From positions 248,001-312,000 of the forward strand of contig JAQGEQ010000195.1 of the NCBI GenBank assembly GCA_034620365.1: a DNA stretch of 64,000 nt. The letters are read 5' to 3'. The DNA is from Pegea sp. RAD2-039 (Eukaryota; Chordata; Thaliacea; Salpida; Salpidae). A program made the translations under genes and the position numbers. Every line of letters starts with the position of its first letter. Position 1 is the first letter of the stretch. Shown in pieces: positions 1 through 11,546 of this stretch. The notes below the pieces were generated by a model that worked only from the letters and a program-made list of their open reading frames with translations, was not told where the DNA came from and made no database searches.

Positions 1-327
1 GAGTCTCTACGCGAGAGCTGATGCAAAAGGTTCGAATTAGTAGACATCAGTAGAAGTTCCTCCTTTTCCAATTCATATAAACTTCCAAACTTTCAATGAA
101 TTTATTTTCATTTTTACACAAAACTTTAAATTTCAAACTTCTACAAATTATTTTGTTTTGAAATTAATTTGAGAAAAATTGAATAACTTCAAATTCCAAT
201 TGAAATTGTAGCATTCAATTTGTTTACAATTCAACTCAACCTTATACTTAAAAACCAGCAACAAATTTGCTCGATGATAAATGTTGCTTACCAACAGCGT
301 TGTAATGACGTCATCTTCATTTATCAG

Positions 328-557
328 CTCTAGATTTACTGGATAAAATGCTGACCTTCAATCCCAACAAACGGATATCGGTAGAAGATGCCCTTGCTCA
401 TTCCTACCTCGATCAATATTATGATCCTGCTGATGAACCAGTCGCTGAGAAGCCGTTTACGTTTCACGAAGAGTTCGATGATCTTCCTAAAGAACGACTT
501 AAAGAAATGATTTTTGGTGTTTCTAATCAGGTAGAAGAATTTGAATATTTTTCCTAA
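328..557 (+). CDS. MAPK1: ERK-type MAP kinase, last coding exon (partial gene)
   Basis: This is the C-terminal end of an ERK1/2 mitogen-activated protein kinase, a cytosolic and nuclear Ser/Thr kinase of the Ras-Raf-MEK pathway. A splice acceptor ending at 327 (tttatcag) is followed by [16 protein letters not shown], then [17 protein letters not shown] and LKEMIF. These match the end of kinase subdomain XI and the C-terminal extension of ERK2 almost residue for residue. The rest of the kinase lies to the left of the window. The C-terminus is uncertain. The frame runs to a stop at 557, but a donor (CAG then GTAGAA) at about 530 could instead splice to an acceptor near 636 (gcttccag), giving a short alternative tail ending at about 680. 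Family call is firm; ERK1 versus ERK2 cannot be separated in invertebrates. Confidence 0.9.
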
Positions 558-3500
558 TAATTTTGTGATTAAAATTTAATTAATTTCTTTTTTTTTTTCA
601 CTTTTTTTTTGTCTATTTTTATAAATAAGCTTCCAGGTAACACCTTCTCACAAACTACTTCCGGAAACACATTTGCTTTAAACTTCCAAATTTTACTTTT
701 AGTCTTTTCGAACATCTTCCTTGTGACGTCATCAACGCGAATTGACGAAAGTTTTTTATTGCAACAATTTGAATCTATTAAGTGGTCTTGTGATGTTTAA
801 AAGGTCAAAGTTACTTTAATATCTCCACAAATTGAAACGTTTCAAGATTTGATTAAAATTTGACAAATTTCCGTTCAAAGCTCTTTTTTGTTAATTCAGA
901 AGAAGATTTAAAAAGACTTCAAATAGATCAGATGATAAGATCATCTTCATTCGAAGTACAAACTCTCAAATTCACATTTCAGTGTTTTTCTAAATTCGAA
1001 TAGTCTCTTTTTGAGGCTGTTTAGAAATTTGCTTCTTATTTATTTAATAAGATCATTTTATTGTCACCAGCAACAGTTCTTTTGTTAACTGATTCATATT
1101 TAAGTTTTTTGTTTACAATTTGGTTAGCCAATGTTGCTTGCTTCATACAAGTAAGTAATTAAATGAAGTTTTTAGCATCAAGATTGAATTTATTTTCTAA
1201 TTACTATAATTTGAAAAGGCCATGTTTCTGCTTAACCAAAAATTGAATTATTTTCATTTTAATGGATTTCTCCCTTTAGTTCCAGTTTTTGGTATTAAAA
1301 AATCTCAACAATTTGTTATTTACAAAAAGGGAAATATTAAATAAGTCAATCAAATATATGACATCACGTGATCAGGCCTTCCTGCTTCCTACATGAGATG
1401 GTGACCAATCAACTTGTTTCACTTTTTCCATTTTTCAAATATTTAACTTCGAAATTAATTGCAAATGTAAACACCAAAATTTTTGTTTACATTTCCTTCT
1501 CTATCACTTCCTTACAGTTTGTTTGTTTACAGATGGCTCATTAATGTCTTTCAATCCAGTTGATCTCAATCCTATCATCATCTTAAGATGAAGACTGTAA
1601 TTGGTGTCGTTTCTTTGAACTAACTCCGGATAAACTTTGAAGCAAATGCCCAAAATCTTCTCCATGTAATTATTTGCTGGCTTTTCAATTCTAGTAATTA
1701 TTTTGTAAATATTTTGATAATTTCGTCACTTTCGGAGCTTTCAGACAATTTTTCTTATTTTTCTTGTCGAAAACTTCTGTTGAAGTTTCTTTAAATTCAA
1801 TCTCATCTTAACATCAATTTTTTATCTTTTTTTGCTCGTTTAAAGATGTTCTAGATTTCCTAGAACTGTTTTCTTTTTTTTCTGCACAAACTTTTTGTAA
1901 ATAAAATCAAATTTTCAACTAAATATTTCCCAATAATTCATGAATCCGTTGAAATTTTCATCTCAATTTTTTTTTAATTATTTTTTTTTTTCATTTATTT
2001 ACTGAAATTTCTAACCGCTTCAATTTTTGCGCCATTTTTTTCGAAATTTGTACAAAGTTTTGTTGACCTTTCAAATGGAGAGCTTTCTAATTTCAATGAA
2101 GACCATTTTAATCATGAAGAACTTTTATTAACAGATTATTTACTTGAACAGTTGCTTCGTCTAAGTCTTATGTAATATACCCGCCTCATTAAAGCAATTC
2201 ATTACAACCAAATTATCAGCTGTCACACACAGAGTATTTTATGTATAATAGATATTTACAAATGAGAAAATTGTTTTAAAAGCTTCTAATAAAATCGATT
2301 TTTTTCAGTAGTCAAATATTTCTGTTAAGTTCTACTTCACAACCTACAAATTTACTAAAAACCTCAAAAATATTTTTTAACATTTTGTAAGTTTGTTAAT
2401 TTCTTTTCAAATAATCTTTGGAAGATTGGTTTGAACTCCTTAGCTTGAAAGATCAGTTTGTGAGTTTTTGTTTTCTTATCCACTAAAATCTAGGCAATAA
2501 GCCCAACTTGTTTTCAGCTTTAAACTAATTTTCCTTTAATTAATTATATTTTGTGACAGACTTACTTTATTGATTTTAAATTAATTTAGTCACTTAGTTT
2601 ATTTTTAACAACTTTTTAATTGAAATCCATTTGCTATCGACAATTTTCTTAATATTTGGCTTCAAGATGTTTGACCCAATTATTTTTTTAAGTAACAGAT
2701 CGATCATCATAAAACTTTCTGGTCAATTAGCCACAAAAATGTAATTCCAAAAGTTCCATCGATTGTTCTGAGCTAATTATCCATATTATATACAACTAGG
2801 TCGAACTAAAAAGCAGCAACAGACTGATAAAAGAAGTATATGAAAAACAGGAAGCCGTCCAGATGAATAAGAATGTTGACAAATTTGTCATTGTTAATGA
2901 TTCAGTTGTTGAACTTCAGCCTGTTTGTGTAAACTATCTTTTCTAGGATTGATATGAGCATTTCTAAGAATTCCGAACAAAATTGTCTGTTCCCCTGGCT
3001 AGACATGATGGCATTGATTTTATAGAATGTGATGAATGCTTACTCTCTAGAAGTGATTTGAAATTTTAACAGGCTCATCATCTTTCTCATTGTATAAAAA
3101 TACTTAAATAAGTTAATTTTGTCGAATTTTTTAACTTAAAATTTAAAGTCAGATTTTGTTGTTTAAAGCCGAAAATTCGTATAAAGCAAAATTCTATCTT
3201 AAGTGTAAAAAATATGTATTCGATAAGTGGCACGATTACATAGAAAATCAAATTTGTGACAGCAAGAATCACGTAAATTCGATAAATTTGTTTCACCAAA
3301 GTTAAATTTTATTATATATTTATCTTAGTGGTCTTGAAAAGGATGAAGCTTTCCCCCTTAGCTTTGAAAGAATCTTCATCTAAGATAACGAGTCTAAAAA
3401 TATTATTCTTAAAGTCAAGAAGTCAAATCTTATGGATGATTTTATTAGCACTGATGTTGACATTCTCATTGCCGTCTAATATAGTATAAAAAACAAATTA

Positions 3501-5372
3501 ACTTCTACACCTGAAAAAATTCTTTCTTGCTTTGTTAAGTTCTCTATCTAATCTCAATTACAAATCGTAGTACATGTCTTTAATTCCTCGTTATCCTCCA
3601 ATTATACACATTTCTAATAGAGGAGTCCACAAAAAAAGGTAGAAATGAGGCACTAAAATGCCGACCACTTTTTCTCACTAGTAGCTTCTGCCAAGTCTTT
3701 AATTTGTCATTTCACCGAAAATAATTGCTTCACAATTAATTCATCTATCTCTTTACAAATTCTCAAATGCTTTTAAACTAGAGTATTTGGACATTGTTGA
3801 AACTTTTCATCAAAAGCATTTATCCAAAATTAGGATTCAAAAATAACTTCAATATTTAAATCTTAAGAGGTTTGAGTAAAAAACTTCGAAGCTAGAGGCT
3901 AAAACATTTTTAAAAGTTTTGAAACATAGATAAGCTTTGATTAATCTAGAAATAGTTTTAACTAAAATGAAAATTTAGTCAAATAACAAAATCATTCCGA
4001 TTTTTTTTGATTAGTGAATATAATTACAAATCTATATTTCTTAATAATATATCAAGAATATTTCAATCATTATTTTACGATTTAGAATAGCCAAGTAAAT
4101 TGTTTTAAGAAGTTTATAAGACTAAACATATTTGAAATGCATGTGTAATAACAAATAAATACAAATATGTAAAGTGAAAAACAATAGTTGTTCAAAAAGG
4201 TTTATATTTTACTAAAAATAAAACTGGAATAAAACTTTACGGTCAATTTTTACTTACTTTTAAATCCTAACGATAAAGAAAAAATGTTAAAATCTTTTAT
4301 TAAAACCATTTTGTCATTATATAGAATTTTTAAGTATTTTGCAAATAAGCCTCTTGTAATGTAAAACAGCTTTTTTGCAGCTTATTTGTAAAATTTATAT
4401 ATATCAAAAAATATAAAAAGAAGTTTAGGATGTTAAAAATTTTACAAGAACCTTGTAATTTTATTGATATTTTCTTTAAAGATCTCTATGCTTCAAACAA
4501 TTGTTCACACATTTTCATATACTTCACATAATACATTTCTGGTATTTCATACGGTTTCAATCGTTAAGCTTTTGTGTAAATATGTGAATACTGAAAACTT
4601 TAGGGCGAAATTGGTTTCTTACTCACAAATTATTTCTCGAGATAATTTTTTGCCACGGGTTTTAATTCTTTTTCTAAAATAAAATAAATATTTTCAACTA
4701 GAAATGAGTTTTAACTTTGATAAATAATTAGATGAATATTTTTACTTACAGTTTGTACATTTAATTCTTATTACATAATCTTCAACTTCTAAAACTATAA
4801 GCTAAACTTTTTTTCTAAAAACTATCTTTTTAGTTGCACATGTGAATTGGTTTTCAAAGTTGCTTTTATAAATATAAATAAATTTTATTTCTTAAATAAG
4901 CTTTAATTAACCTTTTTTTAATCTTATTTATTCTTAAGACTTTTAAGTAATTTAAATTTTGATTAAAATTCTGATTAAATTTTAATTTTTCAATGAATCA
5001 TCAAATTTATATTCAATATTTAAAATTTTTATCATTAAACTTAGAAATATAAATATTTTTGTTTTTTTGAATATTAGAAAATATTTATGCAAATTTGTAG
5101 CTTAAAATATCATAATTTTTGATGAAATGGAATCAAATTAAAACAATTTTTCAAGTGCATTTATTCTTTTGTTATTTTTACATTTTTCAAAATCTTTTTT
5201 TAGATAATAATTTTCTGCAGATATTTTATTTTCATATCATTTATTAACTATTTAAATTATCTTTTCAGATTACTTAAAAAAATTTTAAACACTTTCTGCA
5301 ACATTTTTTATAAATATTTTGTTATCAATATTATTATTATTCACACAAAAGAAAGCCTATAGAACTCATAAA
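558..5372. other. AT-rich intergenic spacer
   Basis: This holds the 3' flank of the ERK gene (one TGACGTCA at 724-731 and an ATCACGTGAT palindrome near 1364) and long A/T tracts. I see no convincing gene. The only protein-like stretch is the LINE-like relic listed at about 2790-3480. The short open frames at 3087-3299 and 4464-4682 have the composition of AT-rich noncoding sequence. Confidence 0.6.
2790..3480 (+). mobile_element. degenerate non-LTR (LINE-like) retrotransposon relic
   Basis: Several interrupted plus-strand frames look like decayed protein. One runs from about 2800 to a stop at 2946 and includes NRLIKEVYEKQEAVQMNKNV. Another near 3001 contains IECDECLLSRSD. A third, at about 3160-3295, contains KCKKYVFDKWHDYIENQICD, the kind of segment that precedes the reverse transcriptase domain in CR1/L2-type LINEs. 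The peptide ENQICDS and its surrounding bases recur at about 53.14 kb in a second relic, which supports a shared repeat family. Stops and frameshifts are frequent, so this is not an active element. An old host exon is possible for the 2800-2946 piece, which starts right after an acceptor-like tacaactag. Confidence 0.4.
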
Positions 5373-5978
5373 ATGGAAAAAAGTTTTATAATGAAAGAAA
5401 ACATTGAACAAAATGATTTTTCTACTGACTTAAATGTTGTTGATCAAGTTTATGATACATCTAATCAATTGAAAGAACAAAGTGTTTCATATAAATGGAT
5501 TTTATGGTATAACAGCAATGATAAAAGATATAATTGGACAGAAAACCTTCATATAATAAGTAAAGTTAATGATGCCTCAAAACTTGAGAAAGTTCATCAA
5601 CAAACTGATACATATGAAACATTTAAACTTGGAAATATTCTTAGTTTATTTAGATTTGGTGTTGAGCCTTCTTGGGAAGACTCATCTAATAGAAATGGTG
5701 GAAAATGGGTTATAATAGTACATCAAGAAAGCTTTCAATCTTATCAACTTTGGCTTAAATGTATGTTACTTGTTGTTAATAAAGCTTTTGGTGACCAATC
5801 TAAATATATAAATGGTTGTAGCATTAGGTTGATGAATATGAAAAGTAAATTAGAAATTTGGTTGTCTCAATGTGATAATAAATTTGATATCATCAAAATT
5901 GGAGAATGTTGTAAATGTCAATTAGGTTTTTTAAAACATAAATCAATTAGTTTTTATAAACATAATGTTCAAAATTGA
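5373..5978 (+). CDS. EIF4E: divergent single-exon eIF4E-like cap-binding protein
   Basis: A 201-residue protein of the eIF4E family, which binds the mRNA 5' cap in the cytoplasm. I start it at the ATG at 5373 (MEKSF); the open frame extends upstream only with non-ATG codons. The family core is clear: YKWILWYNSNDKRYNW, then EPSWED and GGKW, then EIWLSQC. Tryptophans equivalent to human W56, W102 and W166, the E103 equivalent, and Lys162 are kept. In an ungapped comparison the W73 position, needed for docking eIF4G and 4E-BPs, is Glu, and the cap-phosphate Arg157 position is Met. The gene has no intron and almost no CpG, unlike the intron-rich neighbours, which suggests a retrocopy that has stayed open. 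Likely a specialised or repressive 4E paralogue, or a recent pseudogene; function not shown. Confidence 0.8.
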   Translation: MEKSFIMKENIEQNDFSTDLNVVDQVYDTSNQLKEQSVSYKWILWYNSNDKRYNWTENLHIISKVNDASKLEKVHQQTDTYETFKLGNILSLFRFGVEPSWEDSSNRNGGKWVIIVHQESFQSYQLWLKCMLLVVNKAFGDQSKYINGCSIRLMNMKSKLEIWLSQCDNKFDIIKIGECCKCQLGFLKHKSISFYKHNVQN

Positions 5979-6635
5979 TGCTTAAATTTGTTATTGTTTC
6001 ATTTAAAGTTATTATATATTTTTCCATTATTGTTATTTTGTAATATACAATTTCTAAATGTCAATTCATTAAAGTCTTGAGTATTTTCATCTTTGAAGGC
6101 TTCAATAACTTTGTATAATTGATGCATAATGCTGCCAGTTTCGTCATTTTCTTCACTTATTTTGTAATTTTTATTTATAGCTTATATTTACTTATGCCTT
6201 TGCAGTGTTCTTGTTTTTTTAAACATTATTTCAGCTTAATTGTGGTACTTGAAACCTTTTCATTATTTTTCTGCAGTCATATTGTTTTTAATTTGCTATA
6301 AGAGCTTTATAATTTATCCTCTGCAGCCATGTGCTGAAGAAGTTAGATAAATAATTCTTCAGCAATTTTATTATTGTATTAAAGCTTTATTAAATATTTG
6401 TTGAAATAAATTTCTATCTTTTGTATTGCTTTTAAATTTTAAATATACATATAAATTTAAATTTCTATATAAATAGAAAACTTGTCTTGCAACAAATCTA
6501 ATATTTGGTGCTTGACTTTGATATAAACTATATTTCATCTGCATGTGTTCCTCTCTTTTAATAATCACTGATTTTTATTTTAAATATTCTTTTATGATCA
6601 GATTAAAATTGTTTAGATAGTTTGAATTTGTAAAT
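5979..6635. other. short spacer between eIF4E-like and ZC3H15
   Basis: AT-rich sequence with the 3' flank of the eIF4E-like gene and the upstream region of ZC3H15. I see no recognisable coding or RNA gene here. The 60- to 65-codon frames on both strands are low-complexity. Confidence 0.5.
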
Positions 6636-8914
6636 ATGCCTCCTAAAAAAAATAAAGAAAGTAAAAAGACGGAACAGAAAAAGAAAGAAAAAGTTGTACA
6701 GGTATAAAAAAGTTTCATTGACATATCCAATTGTTTGTTTGTTTGTTTGTTGATTAAAAGGATAAAACATTTGGATTAAAAAATAAAAAAGGAGCAAAAC
6801 AACAGAAGTTTGTGAAGCAGATCCAGCAGCAAGTCCATACATCAGGGGATCCAAGAGCAAAAAAAGTAAATTATCTTCATAATCACTTGAAAGTTGGCTC
6901 TGAGATTGTTTTGTGAGTAGCTTGAACAATTAAGGCTTGAAGAAAAGAAAAAGAAGGAAGAAGAGAAGAAGAAGAAAGCAGAATTAGATGCTCTTTTTAA
7001 ACCTGTGATTATCCAACAGAAAGTTGCTAAAGGTTCAATTTCATTTCAAAAGTTGCTGTTGAATGTTACTAACTTCTATCTGTTCAGGTGTCGACCCTAA
7101 ATCAGTTCTTTGTCAATACTTCAAACAAGGCAAATGCGCAAAGGGTGACAAGTGTAAATTCTCTCACGATCTCGCTATCGAGCGAAAAGCTGAGAAAAGA
7201 AGCATCTACGCGAAAGATGAAGAGCTCGAAAACGGTAAGAGATCATACTGAAACCGGCTCTTCTGACTTCTGACTCATTTCAAAGACACCATGGACGGCT
7301 GGGATGATCAGAAGTTAAAAGAAGTCGTCGAAAAGAAGCACGGAGATCACAACAAGAAGAAGAATAAGACCGCGATCGTAAATCGACTCAATGACGTCAT
7401 CAGCGCTTTCAAACGCCTTTTTGTAGGTTTGCAAGTTCTTCGTAAGAGCCTTGGAAGATAAGAAGTATGGGTGGTTTTGGCATTGTCCAAAAGGAGATGC
7501 TTGCATCTACAGGTGAGTCGTTGTAACTCCTAGTTGAATACTGAAATAACTTCCTGAAATCAACTCGATATTTTTAGCAGCTAACTCAGAAGACTCTGAT
7601 AAGAATCTTTTAATATTTCGATTTCAAATCTTCTGTTTGTTTTTGACTTTCTGAAATTTTATTATCTTTATACTTGTTATTATTGTAACTTGTCATTTTT
7701 CCTACTTATTTTTTCACAATAAATAAACCGATCATCAAATATTCGAATAAAAAATCAAAATTGTTTGGAAAGTTTGAATTTATAAATATTTATTGGAAAC
7801 AGTTTTTTCAGGATAGAATATCTGATTTCTAAAAACTAAAATATCTTCTTCTTTAGACACGCTCTTCCTCCTGGATTCATTTTGAAGAGCGACAAGAAGA
7901 AGATGGAAGATCAAGAAGAGAAGATCACGATAGAAGAGTTAATTGAGAAAGAGCGAGCGGCTCTTGGTTCAAATACTACAAAAGTAGACATCTTCAACTA
8001 GTCGCTGATTGGTTGTTGATAGTTTCCATGTTACAGGTTACCTTGGTAACGTTCCTCGCGTGGAAAAAGCGCAAACGCGAAGAGAAGATCAAAGAGCAAA
8101 ACTCGAAGAAGAATAAAAAGAAAAATGATTTAAAGATGGGAAATATGCAAGGAGTTAGTTTTATGAGTTTACATCAGTTGAAATTACTTGTATACCCCAC
8201 TTGAATATTCTGAGACCTCTGACAAGATTCGAGACCCCTTTGTTAGCTTGTCTATAGAACCAAAGTCATGGTGATCCTCGAAAAGAAGTTTCTAATCTTC
8301 AGAAGACTTCAAGAAAACGATTTCCAGTTGAGATCATTTTGAAGTTTCAAATTCTGAAAGAAATAAAATCACCAAAATTTGTCCTTCTTAATCTTCCTCT
8401 TCTCTATTTAATCTTCCTCTTCTATATTTAATCTTCCTCTTCTCTATTTAATCTTCCTCTTCTCTATTTAATCTTCCTCTTCTCTATTTAATCTTCCTCT
8501 TCATCTTTTCTGCAGATCAGCGGTCGCGAGTTATTCGAGTTCCAACCTGACATGGTAATCAAGGATGACGATGAAGCGGGCGATGACGTCGAGTAAGTTT
8601 TGATCATGTGACTAGCAGCAGTTGATTATGTGGTTGATGTAGTTACACGAAAAGATCGGATGAAGAAGAAGATGAAGCTGTGAAAGGAGTTTCATCTGAT
8701 ATGTTTGTTCCTCTTGAAGTTGATGAGAATCTACAAAAGATTCAGCAACAGACACAAGCGCCACCTGGTGGTAAGTTTTCATCAATTGTAACTTTATTAG
8801 TTAAATGATTTTGAAATTGTTAAAGACACTCCCGTTGCTGATGAAGAGATACCTGTGGATGAGAGTTTGTTTGCAGATGATTTAGACGCTGAATTGGAAG
8901 GATTAGAATTATGA
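6636..8914 (+). CDS. ZC3H15: ZC3H15 / DFRP1 CCCH zinc-finger protein
   Basis: Complete gene of 11 coding exons: 6636-6701, 6761-6865, 6921-7032, 7088-7234, 7286-7377, 7427-7512, 7857-7983, 8037-8153, 8516-8592, 8643-8770, 8826-8914. All phases agree and give 381 residues (human about 426). ZC3H15 binds and stabilises the GTPase DRG1 and associates with translating ribosomes. Diagnostic stretches are the lysine-rich start [28 protein letters not shown], a first CCCH finger [20 protein letters not shown], a second finger region with [27 protein letters not shown], then [14 protein letters not shown] and SGREL. The C-terminal part is shorter and acidic, with VDESLF near the end matching the family tail. 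The acceptor before exon 9 lies at the end of a 20-bp tandem repeat. A poly(A) signal AATAAA follows at about 8960. Confidence 0.96.
8389..8503 (+). repeat. 20-bp minisatellite in ZC3H15 intron 8
   Basis: About six nearly identical copies of the unit tctctatttaatcttcctct run up to the acceptor of ZC3H15 exon 9. The repeat is pyrimidine-rich on the sense strand, so it lengthens the polypyrimidine tract before that exon. One copy carries a single change (tctatattta). Confidence 0.9.
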
Positions 8915-11546
8915 TCTTTCAAAACTGAAATTTTCTTGTATAAGATTCTATCAAATTTGAATAAAATATTTTTCTTGCAAAATACCTCCACAGATAATCT
9001 TTTGAGATGTAGATGCAATTTTTAAAGATTTAATTACAATCTTCTGAAATATATCCAATATGATACTTTCTTTGAAGGTTTTAACTTCGGTATCTTCTAA
9101 ATTATAATTAAATTGAGAATATCTGTAGATATCTTTCATATAACAACTTGAAAATCTTTTATTTAGGAAGTTTGTTTCAATTTTATTTATTTGTTTGCAA
9201 AATAAATCAGCTGAAAGTTTGTGTGAAGTCAATTACGACTCAAATATCTTTAGTTTCAACATGTCTTTAATATTCTTATTAACATTTTTGAAATTGATGA
9301 TTAAAACAAAATTTTCAAAATATTTCACTTTTAATAACAAACAAAACATCGTTTTGTGACAGGTTTTGGTTAACTGATTATCAATGATATTATTTGCTGT
9401 CAAGTTATCACAAAAAATTTAGAGGATTCATTGTTTAACCAAATAAATTTTCAGGAATGTAAGAAATGTTAGCATTATTTTAGAAACTGGCTTTTAAAAA
9501 AAACTTAACATCTAAGTATAGGTTTCGACATGGTTTTCTTAGATTGCATTAATCAAAGAACGTTTGCTCAGGTATTTGAAAAGAATTGTAAAATTGTTTG
9601 TAAATGTTTAAAACATTGATTGTCGAATTTTCTGAAGTTATAAAGTTTTTACTTAAAATCCAATTTCAAAGTCTGCGTCGAACTGGTTTTATTAAACTTT
9701 TAACAGATAAATATCAAAGCAACAACTACATTTAATATTTTTGATATGATTTTTCTATCAATAGTATAATTGAACAAAAAACTTTGTTTAATTGAAGCAG
9801 AGTGATTTCTACTAGAAAATAGAAATTGTAGTTTGAAAATTAAATTGTAGTTTGAAAAAAAAACTTGTCAAGCAAACGTTTCCTAGCCCAAGTCATCAAA
9901 TTCAAAGAGCCCGTCAAGGTCATGGGTGAGCCACTGCTTCTTTTGCATAATTAGAAAAATTAGCTACTCTTTTCTAAAAAGCTTTCTTTCTGTATAAGCT
10001 TCAAAAATTTAATTATTTTTATTAAATCTGCAAACTATTTAACGATCTTCTAGTGAGCCTACGACTGAAAAAAACCTTGAGACGCAAGGTTTGTATAAAA
10101 ATAAAAGAGTTTTTAATAAAAAAACCGAAATTAAGAATATATTATGACTGAATTATATATAAATATTGTACTTAATTGAAGGAAATTCGTGTTTTTTTTT
10201 TATTTGAATTATAAACTATTAAAAGTCTTAAAGAAAGACTTAAAGAAAGTCTTAGGTAAGGTTATTCCCCAGTGTTAAAATGTAAATTCTACGCGTCGGA
10301 ATAATTATTTAAAATTCTTTAAGAAATATTCCTGATTTTTTTTCATATTTACAAATGAGAATTAAAGTTGTATTTTCTTTATATTGTAAAGATGATGACT
10401 TTAGTTTTTATGTTTTCTTAATATATATATACATTGTTTCAATAATTTATCAGTTTTAGACTTTTGTTAATTTCACTTAAGATTTTTATTTAAAGTTTTT
10501 TAAATTACTTTTTATTTCCATATTTCAGTTGATATAATTTTTTAAATTTAATTCAAGTTAGTTTATTAATTAATAAAATTGTTGTATTGAATTTTTTAAC
10601 TTTTATAAAGTATATTTTTACTTTAAAGAATTCTTTTATCAATTAGTTATTTAGTTAATACCGTTAATTAACTGGTTAATTATTCTTAAAATAAAAATTA
10701 ATTACTTAATTTTCATTAATTAGTTGATTGAGAACTTATTTTAGTAGATTTTAATTATGTTAGTATTTTGGTAAATATTTGTTTTATTTATGAAATTAGA
10801 AATGTAAACAATTTTATCTTTTTTTTAATCCATTAAAATATATTCTTTTATCTATAGTTAATTTTTAACTTTCTTATCTCTTTTTATCACTTTTAATTTC
10901 TTCAAGTATTTTTATTATAATAATTTATGTCAATTTTCTTTAAAAATTTTTTACTTAACCAACACCTTACTACTGTTTGAAAATAAACTTTAGGAAATCA
11001 AATAATAAATTGTTTGTAAGTTTACTCAATCAATTGAACAAACAATTGTTTGAAATCTATTACAACTAAAAAGTCAAACTTTTTTTTACTATTCTTCATG
11101 TTTTCAGAGATTTAATTTGTTAAACTGTAAAAAAACATATTTATTTGCCTTCCACAGCCAAATCACACTGTTTTTGAGTACTTTTAACTTGCACTTTGAT
11201 TTTTTCTTAATTTTTGTCATTACTTAAACATAAACTAACCTGTTTCTATATTTTTATCATTTTTACTTCAGCTGTTTTTATGTAACATTTTAAAAACTAG
11301 GATGGTTTTTTTTTTAATTTTAAACAATCAGTTTTCTTTTAAGTTAGAAAAGACTATTTTTATAAAGATTCATTTCAAAACGTTGTAAGAACAAACAGAT
11401 GAATTATTTTTAACTTTTTTAGTTTTAGTCTTTGACTATTTTTATCAAGAAACCATCAAAATTTGATCTTAAATTGAAATTGGGTTTTTTGATAATTTTT
11501 AAATTTATATTTTTTACAAGTTTTTTTTAATTGTTTTATAGTTAAA
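8915..11546. other. spacer between ZC3H15 and SLC35E1
   Basis: AT-rich. A poly(A) signal for ZC3H15 sits at about 8960. Two short segments with good splice-site context, at about 9887-9925 (QVIKFKEPVKVM) and 10054-10089 (SLRLKKTLRRK), can be read in one frame but have no supported start or partner. I treat them as unproven. Otherwise I see long A/T runs and no gene. Confidence 0.4.

Noticed and set aside
9530-10090. Candidate mini-exons with good donor/acceptor words (MVFLDCINQRTFAQ; QVIKFKEPVKVM; SLRLKKTLRRK)
   Set aside because: The first is out of phase with the second and third, and no start or downstream exon can be linked.
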